DNA from: a virus
Virus record (IMG/VR): IMGVR_UViG_3300025896_000143
Location: 1-28,931 of that record
DNA: 28,931 nt
Strand: one strand, 5' to 3'
Shown here in pieces: positions 12,687-20,281 of the stretch (the stretch's first letter is position 1; every line of letters starts with the position of its first letter). Made by a program: the position numbers and the translations under genes. Below the pieces are notes generated by a model, which was not told the DNA's origin, made no database searches, and was given only the letters and a program-made list of their open reading frames with translations.

Positions 12687-12795
12687 GCCCCTTCCCCGCC
12701 ATGCTAGGTATATAGCCGTTGTTCCCGCTCTGTTCTGTCAAATATCCCGACAGGTTCCCGGTCCGTTCTCCTTCTGTTCTCGTTCCGTTCCGGTA

Positions 12796-12805
12796 GGGGG
12801 GGGGG
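12796..12805. repeat. G10 homopolymer
   Basis: Ten consecutive G residues on the plus strand directly after the GTTCY cluster. Non-coding, so length change would not shift a frame, but it could alter promoter spacing or be a sequencing-length artefact. Confidence 0.7.
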
Positions 12806-13033
12806 CATGGATCGCAAGGTCCTGCTGTGAGGTGAAAGTCCGCCTACGTAGCTACACAAAATTTTGAAAATTCCACTCTCCGATTTTAAGGCCCGTAGAG
12901 AGGGTTCGGCGGTCAACCGCTACATGGGTAGCCTGAATGTCGGTCTTCGCGCTGTAGCCCCTGTTTCCGGGGAAATTTCGGGGTGTTTATCCCGGGGCGG
13001 ACCTGCGGGGGTGCTTGCAGCGAGGCTAGCCCC

Positions 13034-13120
13034 TATAATCTTAGTATATAGGTTAGTATATGATTATCAATTATCATTAATCATATCATATACTAAGTTC
13101 ATATACTAGTATTATACTAG
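13034..13120. repeat. AT-rich block with five YTAGTATA octamers
   Basis: TTAGTATA at 13041 and 13053, then its reverse complement as TATACTAA at 13089 and TATACTAG at 13102 and 13113. Neighbouring copies are 11-13 bp apart, about one helical turn, and the two groups face each other across an AT-only core (13061-13088). The flanks are GC-rich. The layout fits an unwinding element with iterons or a regulator array. Confidence 0.55.
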
Positions 13121-13122
13121 AT

Positions 13123-13151
13123 AGGGTATCACAGATCGAGAGATTTGTCAA
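13123..13151 (-). promoter_or_regulatory. Leftward sigma-70 promoter (candidate)
   Basis: On the minus strand, TTGACA (13146-13151) is followed after 17 bases by TACCCT (13123-13128), which keeps the T, A and final T of the -10 consensus. Transcription would start near 13116, inside the AT-rich octamer block, and run to the leftward arm. Confidence 0.45.
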
Positions 13152-13219
13152 GTGTTTTTTCTATGTCGCCCACTCCCCACACCCCCTTACCCCTCTCCCC
13201 TCGCCCATTCGGAAATTTC

Positions 13220-13278
13220 AAAAAAAATTTTCAAAAATTCACTTTTTTCTTGACAGGTTTGTCGAATCGTGGTATAAT
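13220..13278 (+). promoter_or_regulatory. Rightward consensus sigma-70 promoter with A/T tracts
   Basis: TTGACA at 13250-13255, a 17-base spacer and TATAAT at 13273-13278: a perfect match in both boxes and spacing. Upstream, an A8 tract, an A5 tract and a T6 tract (13220-13249) resemble an UP element. The start should be near 13285. It drives the HNH-like gene, terminase and probably the morphogenesis genes downstream. Confidence 0.88.
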
Positions 13279-13305
13279 ATGCGTATAAGGTTGGGAAAGT
13301 TTCCT

Positions 13306-13367
13306 CCGGAAACGCTGGGAGATTTTCGTCTAAGAGTGGCGATAGCCACGACTAAGCGACGAAGGAG
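13306..13367 (+). other. Structured leader with SD-abutting hairpin, copy 1
   Basis: After the promoter the leader can form a GTTTCC-TCC-GGAAAC hairpin, then an outer stem TTCGTC (13325-13330) with GACGAA (13358-13363) enclosing GTGGC-GATA-GCCAC, a GNRA-type tetraloop. The 3' arm touches the GGAG ribosome site (13364-13367) of the HNH-like gene. The same TTCGTC/GACGAAGGAG layout recurs before TerS and the portal gene. Confidence 0.6.
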
Positions 13368-13374
13368 TGAGATT

Positions 13375-13656
13375 TTGAAGAAGAAAACCACGCTTCCGAA
13401 CACGAAAGGCCGTCAGGCTGCCCAACGGAAGTATAACTCCAAGCCTGAACAGATCAAACGACGCTCCGCCCGCAACAAGGCTCGCCGGATTATGGAGAAG
13501 GCAGGCCGAGTTCGTAAGGGAGACGGGAAGGACGTCGACCATAAGAACTACAATCCCAAGGATAATTCGGCTAAGAACCTCCGGGTGACGTCGGAATCCG
13601 CAAATCGTAGTAGGAACAAGGTTCGTCGTTCGACGAAGGAGAACAAACGTGGCTAA
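13375..13656 (+). CDS. Small HNH-like protein
   Basis: 93 residues from a TTG at 13375, preceded by GAAGGAG eight bases upstream. An ATG at 13279 lies before the predicted transcription start and is therefore rejected. The N-terminal half is very basic. The C-terminal half has KDVDHKNYNPKDNSAKNLRV followed by SESANRSRN, the D-H ... N ... N-L-R-V pattern of HNH_3-type endonucleases, as found beside terminase genes. In several phages an HNH protein works with the terminase in DNA cleavage. The first metal-binding half of a full HNH domain is short here, so activity is uncertain. It overlaps the terminase small subunit start by eight bases. Confidence 0.65.
   Translation: MKKKTTLPNTKGRQAAQRKYNSKPEQIKRRSARNKARRIMEKAGRVRKGDGKDVDHKNYNPKDNSAKNLRVTSESANRSRNKVRRSTKENKRG
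13622..13641 (+). other. SD-abutting hairpin, copy 2
   Basis: TTCGTCG-TT-CGACGAA (13622-13637), whose 3' arm is immediately followed by GGAG (13638-13641). It lies within the last codons of the HNH-like gene and precedes the GTG start of the terminase small subunit. Confidence 0.6.
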
Positions 13657-14206
13657 AAGCAAGGCGACCGGAAAGGCCCGGCACCCGCATGATGCCAGCC
13701 GACCGGAGAGCCAAGCCGTTCTGAATGCCCTCGCTTCGGGGGATATCGACCAGCTTGAGCTTGCGCTTTCACCTAGGCAGCGGGCGTTCTGCCATGAATA
13801 CATCGTAGACTTCAACGGGACCGCTGCTGCGATCCGTGCTGGCTACTCCACGAACTATCCAGACCGACAGGCTCACAACCTTCTCAAGAATAAGGGTGTC
13901 GCCACTTACATCGACTTCCTCACTCGCAGTAAGGAAGCCCAGATCGTGTCTGTGAACCCGGATTACGTCATCCAACAGGTGACGGCAATCATCACCAAGG
14001 AAGGCACCCGGGACGGCGATAAGCTCCGGGCACTCGAACTCCTAGCTCGTCACCTCGGTATGTTCATCGACCGGACTGAAATCTCCGGTAAGGACGGTGA
14101 GGCGATCAAGTATCAGGAAATCGAAACCGAAGCCAATGACTTCACTCGGAAGATCATGGATATCGCTTCGCGTAAGAAGCCTGACCTGAAAGTAGTAGGC
14201 GATTAA
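13649..14206 (+). CDS. terS: Terminase small subunit
   Basis: 185 residues from a GTG at 13649. LSPRQRAFCHEYIVDFNGTA followed by AAIRAGYS is the signature of the Terminase_2 family: a helix-turn-helix that recognises the packaging site on phage DNA. Later parts (SVNPDYVIQQVTAIITKEG, LRALELLARHLGMF) are the oligomerisation helices, and the C-terminus is charged. The product forms a ring that delivers DNA to the large subunit. Its TAA overlaps the terL ATG as TAATG. The GTG start is chosen for GGAG seven bases upstream, within copy 2 of the TTCGTC/GACGAA hairpin. Confidence 0.88.
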   Translation: MAKSKATGKARHPHDASRPESQAVLNALASGDIDQLELALSPRQRAFCHEYIVDFNGTAAAIRAGYSTNYPDRQAHNLLKNKGVATYIDFLTRSKEAQIVSVNPDYVIQQVTAIITKEGTRDGDKLRALELLARHLGMFIDRTEISGKDGEAIKYQEIETEANDFTRKIMDIASRKKPDLKVVGD

Positions 14207-15642
14207 TGGAAAACCTCTCCCCTGCACAACGGTTCGCGGAACTCTCGCCCGAAGAGCAGGAAGAGTTCCTGAATAGTCTCTCCCCAGACGTCCGGGCACA
14301 GTTGAAATATCACTGGCCGTTCTGGGCCCGACCGAACCAGCTACAGCCCGAAGTAGGGAATGGCGGTGGTCCGTGGTCGACTTGGTTGATTCTAGCTGGG
14401 CGTGGGTTCGGCAAGACTCGGACGGGTGCCGAGACTATTCGAGATTGGGTGTGTGGCAAGACCCCTCTTGCCCCCGGCAAGTGCTCACGCATCGCTCTTG
14501 TCGCTGAAACCGGTGCTGACGCCCGAGACGTCATGGTTCTTGGTGAATCAGGGCTTCTGGCAGTCCACCCGAAGGATTTCAGGCCCACCTATATTTCGTC
14601 TAAGCGTGTCGTTGAGTGGCCGAATGGAGCACAGGCATGGCTGTATAACGCAGTCGAACCTGACCAGCTTCGTGGTCCGCAGCATGACGGTGCTTGGTGC
14701 GACGAAATGGCTAAGTGGCGCTATATGCAGGACACTTGGGACCAACTCCAATTCGGTATGCGTCTCGGGAGCGATCCTCGCACTATCGTCACAACCACGC
14801 CTCGTCCTCTTCCTCTCATCCGGAAGCTGCTCAAGGACCCGATGGTTGCTGTCACTCGTGGGGCGACCCGCGATAACGCACAGAACATGGCTGCTAGCTT
14901 CATCCGCGAGATTGAAGACAAGTATGCCGGGACTCGACTGGGTCGTCAGGAACTTGAAGGTGAAATCCTCGATGATATCCCCGGAGCCCTCTGGAACCGA
15001 GAAACTCTCGATGCCTGCCGCGTATCGGAAGCACCTGTTGACCTTGAACGAGTTATCGTTGCAGTCGATCCTGCAACCAGTTCAGAGGAAGGTAGTGACG
15101 AGACTGGGATCGTGGTTGTCGGCCTCGCCCGAGACAAAGACGGATATGCTCGTGGCTACGTTCTTGAGGATGGTTCAATAAAAGGTTCTCCGGAAGAGTG
15201 GGCTCGTCGGGCCGTCATGCTCTACCGGAAATGGGAGGCTGACAAGATCGTCGCCGAGAAGAACCAAGGCGGAGAAATGGTCAGTGCAGTTCTCAAAGCT
15301 CAAGACCGTTCGGTCCCTGTTACGCTTGTTCACGCCTCTCGCGGCAAGATTGTCCGAGCCGAACCTGTGTCTGCTCTCTACGAACAGAAGCGGGTTCACC
15401 ACGTCGGAATCTTTGACAAGCTTGAGGACCAGATGTGCCTATTCTCGGTCGATAACTTCCGCACCCCTGCTATGGGGTCGCCTGACCGAGTCGACGCTCT
15501 CGTCTGGGGGCTAACCGAAATCTTTGACAAAATCACGTCACGTCGCCGTTCCACTAATACTCCGACCTCGGACAAGCCGAAGAAGGCTTACCACGGTCAC
15601 GTCGGATTGGAACACGTCGAGACTGGTTGGATGGCAGGATAA
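14206..15642 (+). CDS. terL: Terminase large subunit
   Basis: 478 residues. ATPase and nuclease of the packaging motor. Walker A is LAGRGFGKTRTG (about 63-74), Walker B ends in GAWCDEMAKW with D166-E167, and the coupling motif IVTTTPRP follows near 194-201. The nuclease domain begins at VIVAVDPATSSEE with D288 and ends with PDRVDALVWGL near 430-445, supplying the metal-binding acids. Length is typical for a P22/T7-sized terminase. It is translationally coupled to terS. The gene ends one base before the hairpin that precedes the portal ribosome site. Confidence 0.95.
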   Translation: MENLSPAQRFAELSPEEQEEFLNSLSPDVRAQLKYHWPFWARPNQLQPEVGNGGGPWSTWLILAGRGFGKTRTGAETIRDWVCGKTPLAPGKCSRIALVAETGADARDVMVLGESGLLAVHPKDFRPTYISSKRVVEWPNGAQAWLYNAVEPDQLRGPQHDGAWCDEMAKWRYMQDTWDQLQFGMRLGSDPRTIVTTTPRPLPLIRKLLKDPMVAVTRGATRDNAQNMAASFIREIEDKYAGTRLGRQELEGEILDDIPGALWNRETLDACRVSEAPVDLERVIVAVDPATSSEEGSDETGIVVVGLARDKDGYARGYVLEDGSIKGSPEEWARRAVMLYRKWEADKIVAEKNQGGEMVSAVLKAQDRSVPVTLVHASRGKIVRAEPVSALYEQKRVHHVGIFDKLEDQMCLFSVDNFRTPAMGSPDRVDALVWGLTEIFDKITSRRRSTNTPTSDKPKKAYHGHVGLEHVETGWMAG

Positions 15643-15662
15643 TTCGTCTTTCGACGAAGGAG
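15643..15662 (+). other. SD-abutting hairpin, copy 3
   Basis: TTCGTC-TTTC-GACGAA (15643-15658) followed directly by GGAG (15659-15662), then the portal ATG at 15668. The stem sequence is the same as in copies 1 and 2, with a different loop. Confidence 0.65.
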
Positions 15663-15667
15663 AAAAC

Positions 15668-17794
15668 ATGAAGGACGAAAAAGAACCAACCGGGCTTCCC
15701 GAAGAATACGAAGACGCCCGTGGTCTGGACGTCATTCAATACGGGTCTGACAAGATGGACGATGAGCCGGAGAAGGGATACGTCCCCGAAGGCTATGAAA
15801 CCGTCGAAGACTACTTGAAGTGCCTGCGTGAAGATTACGAGTCCGACCTCCTAGCTGACGAAGACAACCGTCGAGAAGGACTGGACGACAAGAAGTTTGC
15901 TGCAGGTGAGCAGTGGGACCCGCAAGTCCTCGAACACCGCAACGGCCTTCCGTGTCTCACCATCAACACGATTCCGCAGTTCACCGCACAGCTTGTGGGT
16001 GACTGGCGGCAGTCGAGGAATGCGATCAAGGTCCTTCCCGGCGAAAACGGGGATACCGAAATTGCCTCGGTTCGCGGGGACCTGATCCGTTCCATCGAGT
16101 ATAAGTCCCGGGCTGACCGCGTCTACGATGCGGCATTCGAGTCGCAAGTCACGTGCGGCGACGGTGCCTTCCGTATCGCCGTGGAATATGCCCGGGACGA
16201 CGTCTTCGATCAGGACGTATTCGTTCGTCCTATCGACGATGCCTTCTCGGTGGTCTGGGATCGTATGTCAATCGACCCTACTGGCCGTGACGCTCGTCAC
16301 TGCTTCGTAGAAGACGCGATTCCTCGGAAAGAGTTTGAACGCAAGTTCAAGGATGCTAACCCTGCTGAAATGCCCCGCTCGGATATGCGGGATATGCGTC
16401 AGTCGGGATGGCTCGATGACAAGACTGTCCGTGTTGTAGAACACTGGCGAATGATTGAACGCGACCGACTGCTCGGCCTCTTCGGAGACGGCTCGATTCA
16501 CGTTCTGGGTGAGACGGCTGATGAGCTTGTTGCAAAGCTCGGTCCGCCCCTCAAGACCCGCATCGCCCCGTGCCTCTACGCACAGATGCACCTGACTACC
16601 GGTTGGAAAATCCTAGCCGGTCCTTACGAATACAAGCTTAACCGTCTCCCGATCATTCGTATGTCGGGCCGCGTTACTAACGTCGGTGGTAAGCGTGTTC
16701 GTTACGGTCTTGTGAGGTTCATCAAGGACCCCGCCCGTCTGCGTAACTTCTGGCGTTCGGTGGCTGCCGAACAGCTTGGCTACGCTCCGAAGGCGCAGTG
16801 GATGGCTACCGAAGGTGCCGTCGAAGGTCGTGAGGACCTGATCCGCAAGGCTCACCTCACCCGCGACCCGCTGTTGATCTTCAACGACGAGGCTGTCTTC
16901 GGGCAGAACGTAATCCGTGTTGAGCCTCCGCAGATGCAGATGGCTCTGCTGAACGAAGCCAACATCAACACCCAAGATATGAAGGACGTCACGGGTATCC
17001 ATGACGCTTCGCTTGGGATTAAGAGTAATGAAACCTCCGGCAAGGCGATCATGGCCCGGCAGAAGGAAGGGGATATCGCATCCCTCACCTTCTACGACAA
17101 CGGGAATGCTTCGCTGCTCGAAGCCGGGGACGTCATCAACCAGCTTATCCCGCAGATTTACGACGGGACCCGTATCGTCCGGTTGATTGGTGAAGACGAA
17201 GCCCCTAAGCTCGTCAAGATCAACGACCCTTACGATATGTCGTCTCCGAACCTCGCCACCGGGAACTACGACGTAGCTCTCTCGACTGGTGCCAGCTACA
17301 CGACCCGTCGGGCCGAGGCTGCCGAGGCAATGATGCAGGCTATTCAGGTCTGGCCGAATCTCATTCAGGTCGCTGGCGATATCGTCGCCAAGGCACAGGA
17401 TTGGCCCGGGGCTGACAAGCTGGCTGAACGACTCAAGAAGACTATTCCTCCGCAGTTCCTTGATCCCGAAGATCAGGCCGAAGGCGGGCAGGTTATGCCC
17501 TCGCAGGAGGAAATCCAGCAGGCTATGCAGCGTATGCAGCAGCTTGAGTTGGAGAATCAAGCACTACAGCAGGAACTCAAGGACAAACACGAAAAGCTTG
17601 AAATTGATCGGTATAACGCTGAAACCCAGCGTATCCGGGCGCTCTCTGACCATCAGGTTGACGCCAACCAGATGGAAATGGACGCGATCCAAAACATTCT
17701 CGACGAAAGTCAACGCCAGTACGAACGCGATATGGCCGAACAGGAAGTCGAGGCCCAGAATGCCAGCAGTGGTGAAGACTCGGAAGAGTCCTAA
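15668..17794 (+). CDS. Portal protein, P22 type
   Basis: 708 residues, close to the 725 of the P22 portal. It forms the dodecameric ring through which DNA enters and leaves the head. The family pattern is clear: RREGLDDKKFAAGEQWDP, then LPCLTINTIPQFTAQLVGDW and RQSRNAIKVLP near the N-terminus. The central region includes KDPARLRNFWRSVAAEQLGY and ASLGIKSNETSGKAIMARQK, the clip/stem segments. The last 130 residues are a glutamine- and glutamate-rich coiled coil (EEIQQAMQRMQQLELENQAL), like the helical barrel of P22. The ATG at 15668 follows GGAGAAAAC; open sequence upstream belongs to terL in another frame. Confidence 0.93.
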   Translation: MKDEKEPTGLPEEYEDARGLDVIQYGSDKMDDEPEKGYVPEGYETVEDYLKCLREDYESDLLADEDNRREGLDDKKFAAGEQWDPQVLEHRNGLPCLTINTIPQFTAQLVGDWRQSRNAIKVLPGENGDTEIASVRGDLIRSIEYKSRADRVYDAAFESQVTCGDGAFRIAVEYARDDVFDQDVFVRPIDDAFSVVWDRMSIDPTGRDARHCFVEDAIPRKEFERKFKDANPAEMPRSDMRDMRQSGWLDDKTVRVVEHWRMIERDRLLGLFGDGSIHVLGETADELVAKLGPPLKTRIAPCLYAQMHLTTGWKILAGPYEYKLNRLPIIRMSGRVTNVGGKRVRYGLVRFIKDPARLRNFWRSVAAEQLGYAPKAQWMATEGAVEGREDLIRKAHLTRDPLLIFNDEAVFGQNVIRVEPPQMQMALLNEANINTQDMKDVTGIHDASLGIKSNETSGKAIMARQKEGDIASLTFYDNGNASLLEAGDVINQLIPQIYDGTRIVRLIGEDEAPKLVKINDPYDMSSPNLATGNYDVALSTGASYTTRRAEAAEAMMQAIQVWPNLIQVAGDIVAKAQDWPGADKLAERLKKTIPPQFLDPEDQAEGGQVMPSQEEIQQAMQRMQQLELENQALQQELKDKHEKLEIDRYNAETQRIRALSDHQVDANQMEMDAIQNILDESQRQYERDMAEQEVEAQNASSGEDSEES

Positions 17795-17900
17795 AAACTT
17801 ACTCCGGTCGTCGTAAGGCGACTTCGTGTCCCCGGGGAAAGCCTAGCCTCGGGGGTCACACGCAATAAATAGGCAATCGGTTGAAGGACCGCAAAACTAC
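17795..17900 (+). other. Intergenic leader with GC-rich hairpin
   Basis: 106 bases between portal and scaffold genes. A stem pairs GTGT-CCCCG (17826-17834) with CGGGG...ACAC (17850-17861), with a small bulge. A shorter GTCG/CGAC stem lies just upstream. No U-run follows, so it is more likely a processing or stability element than a terminator. The scaffold ribosome site, GAAGGA, is about 12 bases before its ATG. Confidence 0.45.
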
Positions 17901-18869
17901 ATGGTTGATAATACCACCGCAGACCTCGATTTCGGCACCGTAATGTCGGACGAAGAACTCGCTGCCTCGCTAGAAGCAGAGAAGACTACTCCCACGGAAG
18001 AACCGAAGCAGGAAAGCACCCCCGAGGACGATCCCCTCGCACCTGAACAGATCGAAGAAACTCCGAACGAAGACGACGAGGAAGTCGATATCCCCGCTGA
18101 CGAGCAGGAAGAATCGAACGCCCTCAAGTTGAAGCCGAAGAAGAAGACTGCACAGGAACGGATTGATGAACTGACTGCAGCCCGTCGGGCCGCTGAACGT
18201 GAGGCCGAAGACCTCCGTCGGCAGCTTGCCGAACGTAGTCAGCCGAAAGAAGTAGAGACTAAGGAAGCCGTTGAAGCTCCGGCAGGTCCGACCCCGGACG
18301 ACGTCGATGCAAACGGTGAAGCCAAATACCCGCTTGGCGAGTTCGACCCCGGTTTCATCCGGGACCTGACTCGTTTCACGCTGCAGCAAGAGCGTGAGGC
18401 CCTTCGGGCACAAGAAGCTGCCGAACGTCAGGCGGAGCAGGAACGCTCTGCTGTTGAGGAAATCCAGCGAGGTTGGCAGGAACGTCTTGCCGTCGCTGAA
18501 CAGACTCTTCCCGACATTCAGGAAAAGGGTATGGCTCTGGAATCGACCTTTGAAGGTCTTGACCCGAGCTACGGCACTTACCTTGCCCAGACAATCATGT
18601 CGATGGAGCATGGCCCCGAAGTCCTTTACTACCTTTCGGACCACATCGAGGAAGCCAAGGCGCTTGTCGCTGGCGGCCCCCTCAAGGCAACTCTCGGCCT
18701 TGGTGAACTGAACTCCATGTTCAAGTCGCGTAAGACCGAGCCAGCAGTCAAGGTAACTAAGGCTCCTGAACCTCCGGTGGACCGTGCTCGCGGCACCAAC
18801 GGTCGGTTCGATGTAGCTGACGATACCGACGACTTGGATGCCTTTGCCAAGAAGTTCTACGGAAAGTAA
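17901..18869 (+). CDS. Scaffolding protein
   Basis: 322 residues, lying between portal and coat genes where P22-like phages encode the scaffold (gp8). The first 90 residues are highly acidic (TEEPKQESTPEDDPLAPEQI). Next comes a long coiled coil (ERIDELTAARRAAEREAEDL and QQEREALRAQEAAERQAEQE), and the C-terminus is a short basic-to-mixed helix (DTDDLDAFAKKFYGK), in the place where scaffolds contact coat. It would co-assemble with coat and leave the prohead before packaging. No protease motif is seen. Identification is by position, charge and coiled-coil content rather than by a sequence signature. Confidence 0.82.
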   Translation: MVDNTTADLDFGTVMSDEELAASLEAEKTTPTEEPKQESTPEDDPLAPEQIEETPNEDDEEVDIPADEQEESNALKLKPKKKTAQERIDELTAARRAAEREAEDLRRQLAERSQPKEVETKEAVEAPAGPTPDDVDANGEAKYPLGEFDPGFIRDLTRFTLQQEREALRAQEAAERQAEQERSAVEEIQRGWQERLAVAEQTLPDIQEKGMALESTFEGLDPSYGTYLAQTIMSMEHGPEVLYYLSDHIEEAKALVAGGPLKATLGLGELNSMFKSRKTEPAVKVTKAPEPPVDRARGTNGRFDVADDTDDLDAFAKKFYGK

Positions 18870-18912
18870 AGGAACATTGGCAGAGGCGGTAGACTAAGGA
18901 CTAAAATCAACT

Positions 18913-20205
18913 ATGGCTACTGTTACTGTCACCCAGCAGAAGCTGGTGCTTAACACGTTTGCGACCATCTTTCAGAATAACCTGATTGCCTCCGACCTCG
19001 TTAGCTGGAAGCAGCACGATGCCGAAATGGACGACCGAAACGGTCTGCAGGTTATCGAGCAGGTTGGTCCCCGTTACACTGTGACTGAAACGACCGATGG
19101 TGTCAAGGACCTGTCGGGCGGCGTTCAGGACAGCGTGTTCGGTTCGGAAATCTTCAAGGTGAACAAGACCTTCGGCGTCAGCATGGGCTGGGGCGACTTC
19201 GTGAAGGTCCGCGATATCGGCTCGGCCCGCGAAAGCGAAGCCCTCAAGGCCGTGGCGCAGCAGCTTGCCGAGAAGATCGACGCTTACGTGCTGTCGACTG
19301 CGATTCTCGCGTCGAACAACTGGGTCGGGACTGCCGGTAATAACGTTGCTGATCTTGGCGACGTCGCTACCGCTTACACCCGTCTCAAGGAAGAAGGCGT
19401 GGACGACAACGACCTCCGCATGGTGCTGTCGTATGCCGACCGCCAGGCGCTTGCCGAAACCCTCGTGGCGTATCCGGCCACCGACAGTCTGTCGACCGGT
19501 GCGTTCCGTCGTGGCTTTGAAGGTGAAATCTACGGTGTTCCCACCGTGTTCACCCAGCAGCTTCCGGCGCTCACGATGGGCTCTCGCGCTGCTTCGGGTG
19601 CCGCTGCCATCAACGGTGGTGCGCAGAATGTGAACTATACGGCGGTTGCTGCTTCGACGGCTCCGGGTTACTTCATGACCCAGACCATCGCCATCGACGG
19701 CCTGACTGGTTCGCAGACGATCAAGGATGGTGAAGTCTTCACTATCGCGGGCGTGTATGCTTGGGACAACCGTGCTGGTGTTACCACCGGTCGCCTGCAG
19801 CAGTTCCGCGTTGTGGGGGATGCCACCGCTACCACGGGTGCGATTGCGGCTCTCCGCATCTTCCCGGCACTGATCGTTCAGGGCACCAGCGACGTCAACA
19901 CCGCTCACGCGACCGTTGACTCGGCACCGGCTGATAACGCCGCGATCACGTTCATCGGCACCGCTTCGACTGCTTATCGTCCTCGTGCGATCATCCAGAA
20001 GAATGCGATTGTCGTGGATACGGCGCAGCTTGTCCTGCCCGCGACCGGCACTGCCCGTCGTATGGGTCTGACGAAGGTCCCGCTTTCGGTTCGTATGTGG
20101 CAGCACAGCGATTTCGATACCGGCGCTCACAGCGTTCGGTTTGACGTCGCCCTCACTGCTAACGTCCGCGAGCGTCGGCGCATCGTCCGCCTCAACGGCT
20201 CGTAA
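18913..20205 (+). CDS. Major capsid protein, P22 coat type
   Basis: 430 residues, the same length as P22 coat gp5. The start MATVTVTQQKLVLNTFATIF leads to an HK97-type N-arm. The E-loop/spine region includes TYTVTETTDGVKDLSGGVQD-like sequence and NKTFGVSMGWGDFVKVRD, then AVAQQLAEKIDAYVLSTAI as the long spine helix. Residues about 215-345 form an inserted beta-rich domain comparable to the P22 I-domain, and the end MGLTKVPLSVRMWQHSDFDT is characteristic of the family. It forms the icosahedral shell. Codons use more GCG/TCG/GTG than the flanking tail genes, typical of a highly expressed gene. An intrinsic terminator follows. Confidence 0.88.
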   Translation: MATVTVTQQKLVLNTFATIFQNNLIASDLVSWKQHDAEMDDRNGLQVIEQVGPRYTVTETTDGVKDLSGGVQDSVFGSEIFKVNKTFGVSMGWGDFVKVRDIGSARESEALKAVAQQLAEKIDAYVLSTAILASNNWVGTAGNNVADLGDVATAYTRLKEEGVDDNDLRMVLSYADRQALAETLVAYPATDSLSTGAFRRGFEGEIYGVPTVFTQQLPALTMGSRAASGAAAINGGAQNVNYTAVAASTAPGYFMTQTIAIDGLTGSQTIKDGEVFTIAGVYAWDNRAGVTTGRLQQFRVVGDATATTGAIAALRIFPALIVQGTSDVNTAHATVDSAPADNAAITFIGTASTAYRPRAIIQKNAIVVDTAQLVLPATGTARRMGLTKVPLSVRMWQHSDFDTGAHSVRFDVALTANVRERRRIVRLNGS

Positions 20206-20213
20206 TGATCGTC

Positions 20214-20228
20214 GTGACCTAGGGTCAC
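20214..20228 (+). other. Hairpin after capsid gene
   Basis: GTGACC-TAG-GGTCAC, a perfect 6-bp stem eight bases after the capsid stop. The same stem arms occur at 11281-11295 in the other arm. It precedes the terminator. Confidence 0.5.
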
Positions 20229-20235
20229 TGAATTT

Positions 20236-20273
20236 GGGGGAGACTGGGAGTTCTCGGGCTCCCCCTTTTTCTT
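20236..20273 (+). terminator. Intrinsic terminator after capsid gene
   Basis: GGGGGAG (20236-20242) pairs with CTCCCCC (20259-20265), an inner GAG-TT-CTC adds pairs, and TTTTTCTTT follows. It lies between coat and the gp4-like gene and probably reduces read-through, setting a higher level of coat than of tail mRNA. Confidence 0.8.
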
Positions 20274-20281
20274 TGGAGTAA

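Larger units (their letters stand above)
12596..12791. repeat. Cluster of ten GTTCY pentamers
   Basis: GTTCC or GTTCT occurs at 12596, 12602, 12607, 12721, 12732, 12753, 12765, 12776, 12782 and 12787, all in the same orientation (RGAAC on the minus strand). Spacings of 5, 6, 11 and 12 recur. Less than one copy is expected by chance in this length. Candidate binding array in the control region. Confidence 0.5.
12254..13374. other. Gene-free divergent control region
   Basis: About 1.1 kb without a convincing gene; open frames here lack ribosome sites and have low-complexity translations. It separates the leftward arm from the rightward morphogenesis arm. Contents from left to right: a GC-rich stretch, a sigma-54-type promoter (12544-12559), two identical 16-bp sites, ten GTTCY pentamers (12596-12791), a G10 tract (12796-12805), short palindromes CTACGTAG and CAAAATTTTG near 12850, a GC-rich hairpin zone (12950-13030), an AT-rich iteron block (13034-13120), a leftward sigma-70 promoter, A/T tracts, and the rightward sigma-70 promoter and its structured leader. 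Confidence 0.75.

Noticed and set aside
12709-12741. Leftward TTGACA ... TATATA as a sigma-70 promoter
   Set aside because: The spacer is 21 bases, too long for good promoter function.
13279-13374. ATG at 13279 as start of the HNH-like gene
   Set aside because: It overlaps the -10 box and lies before the predicted transcript start; the TTG at 13375 has a proper ribosome site.
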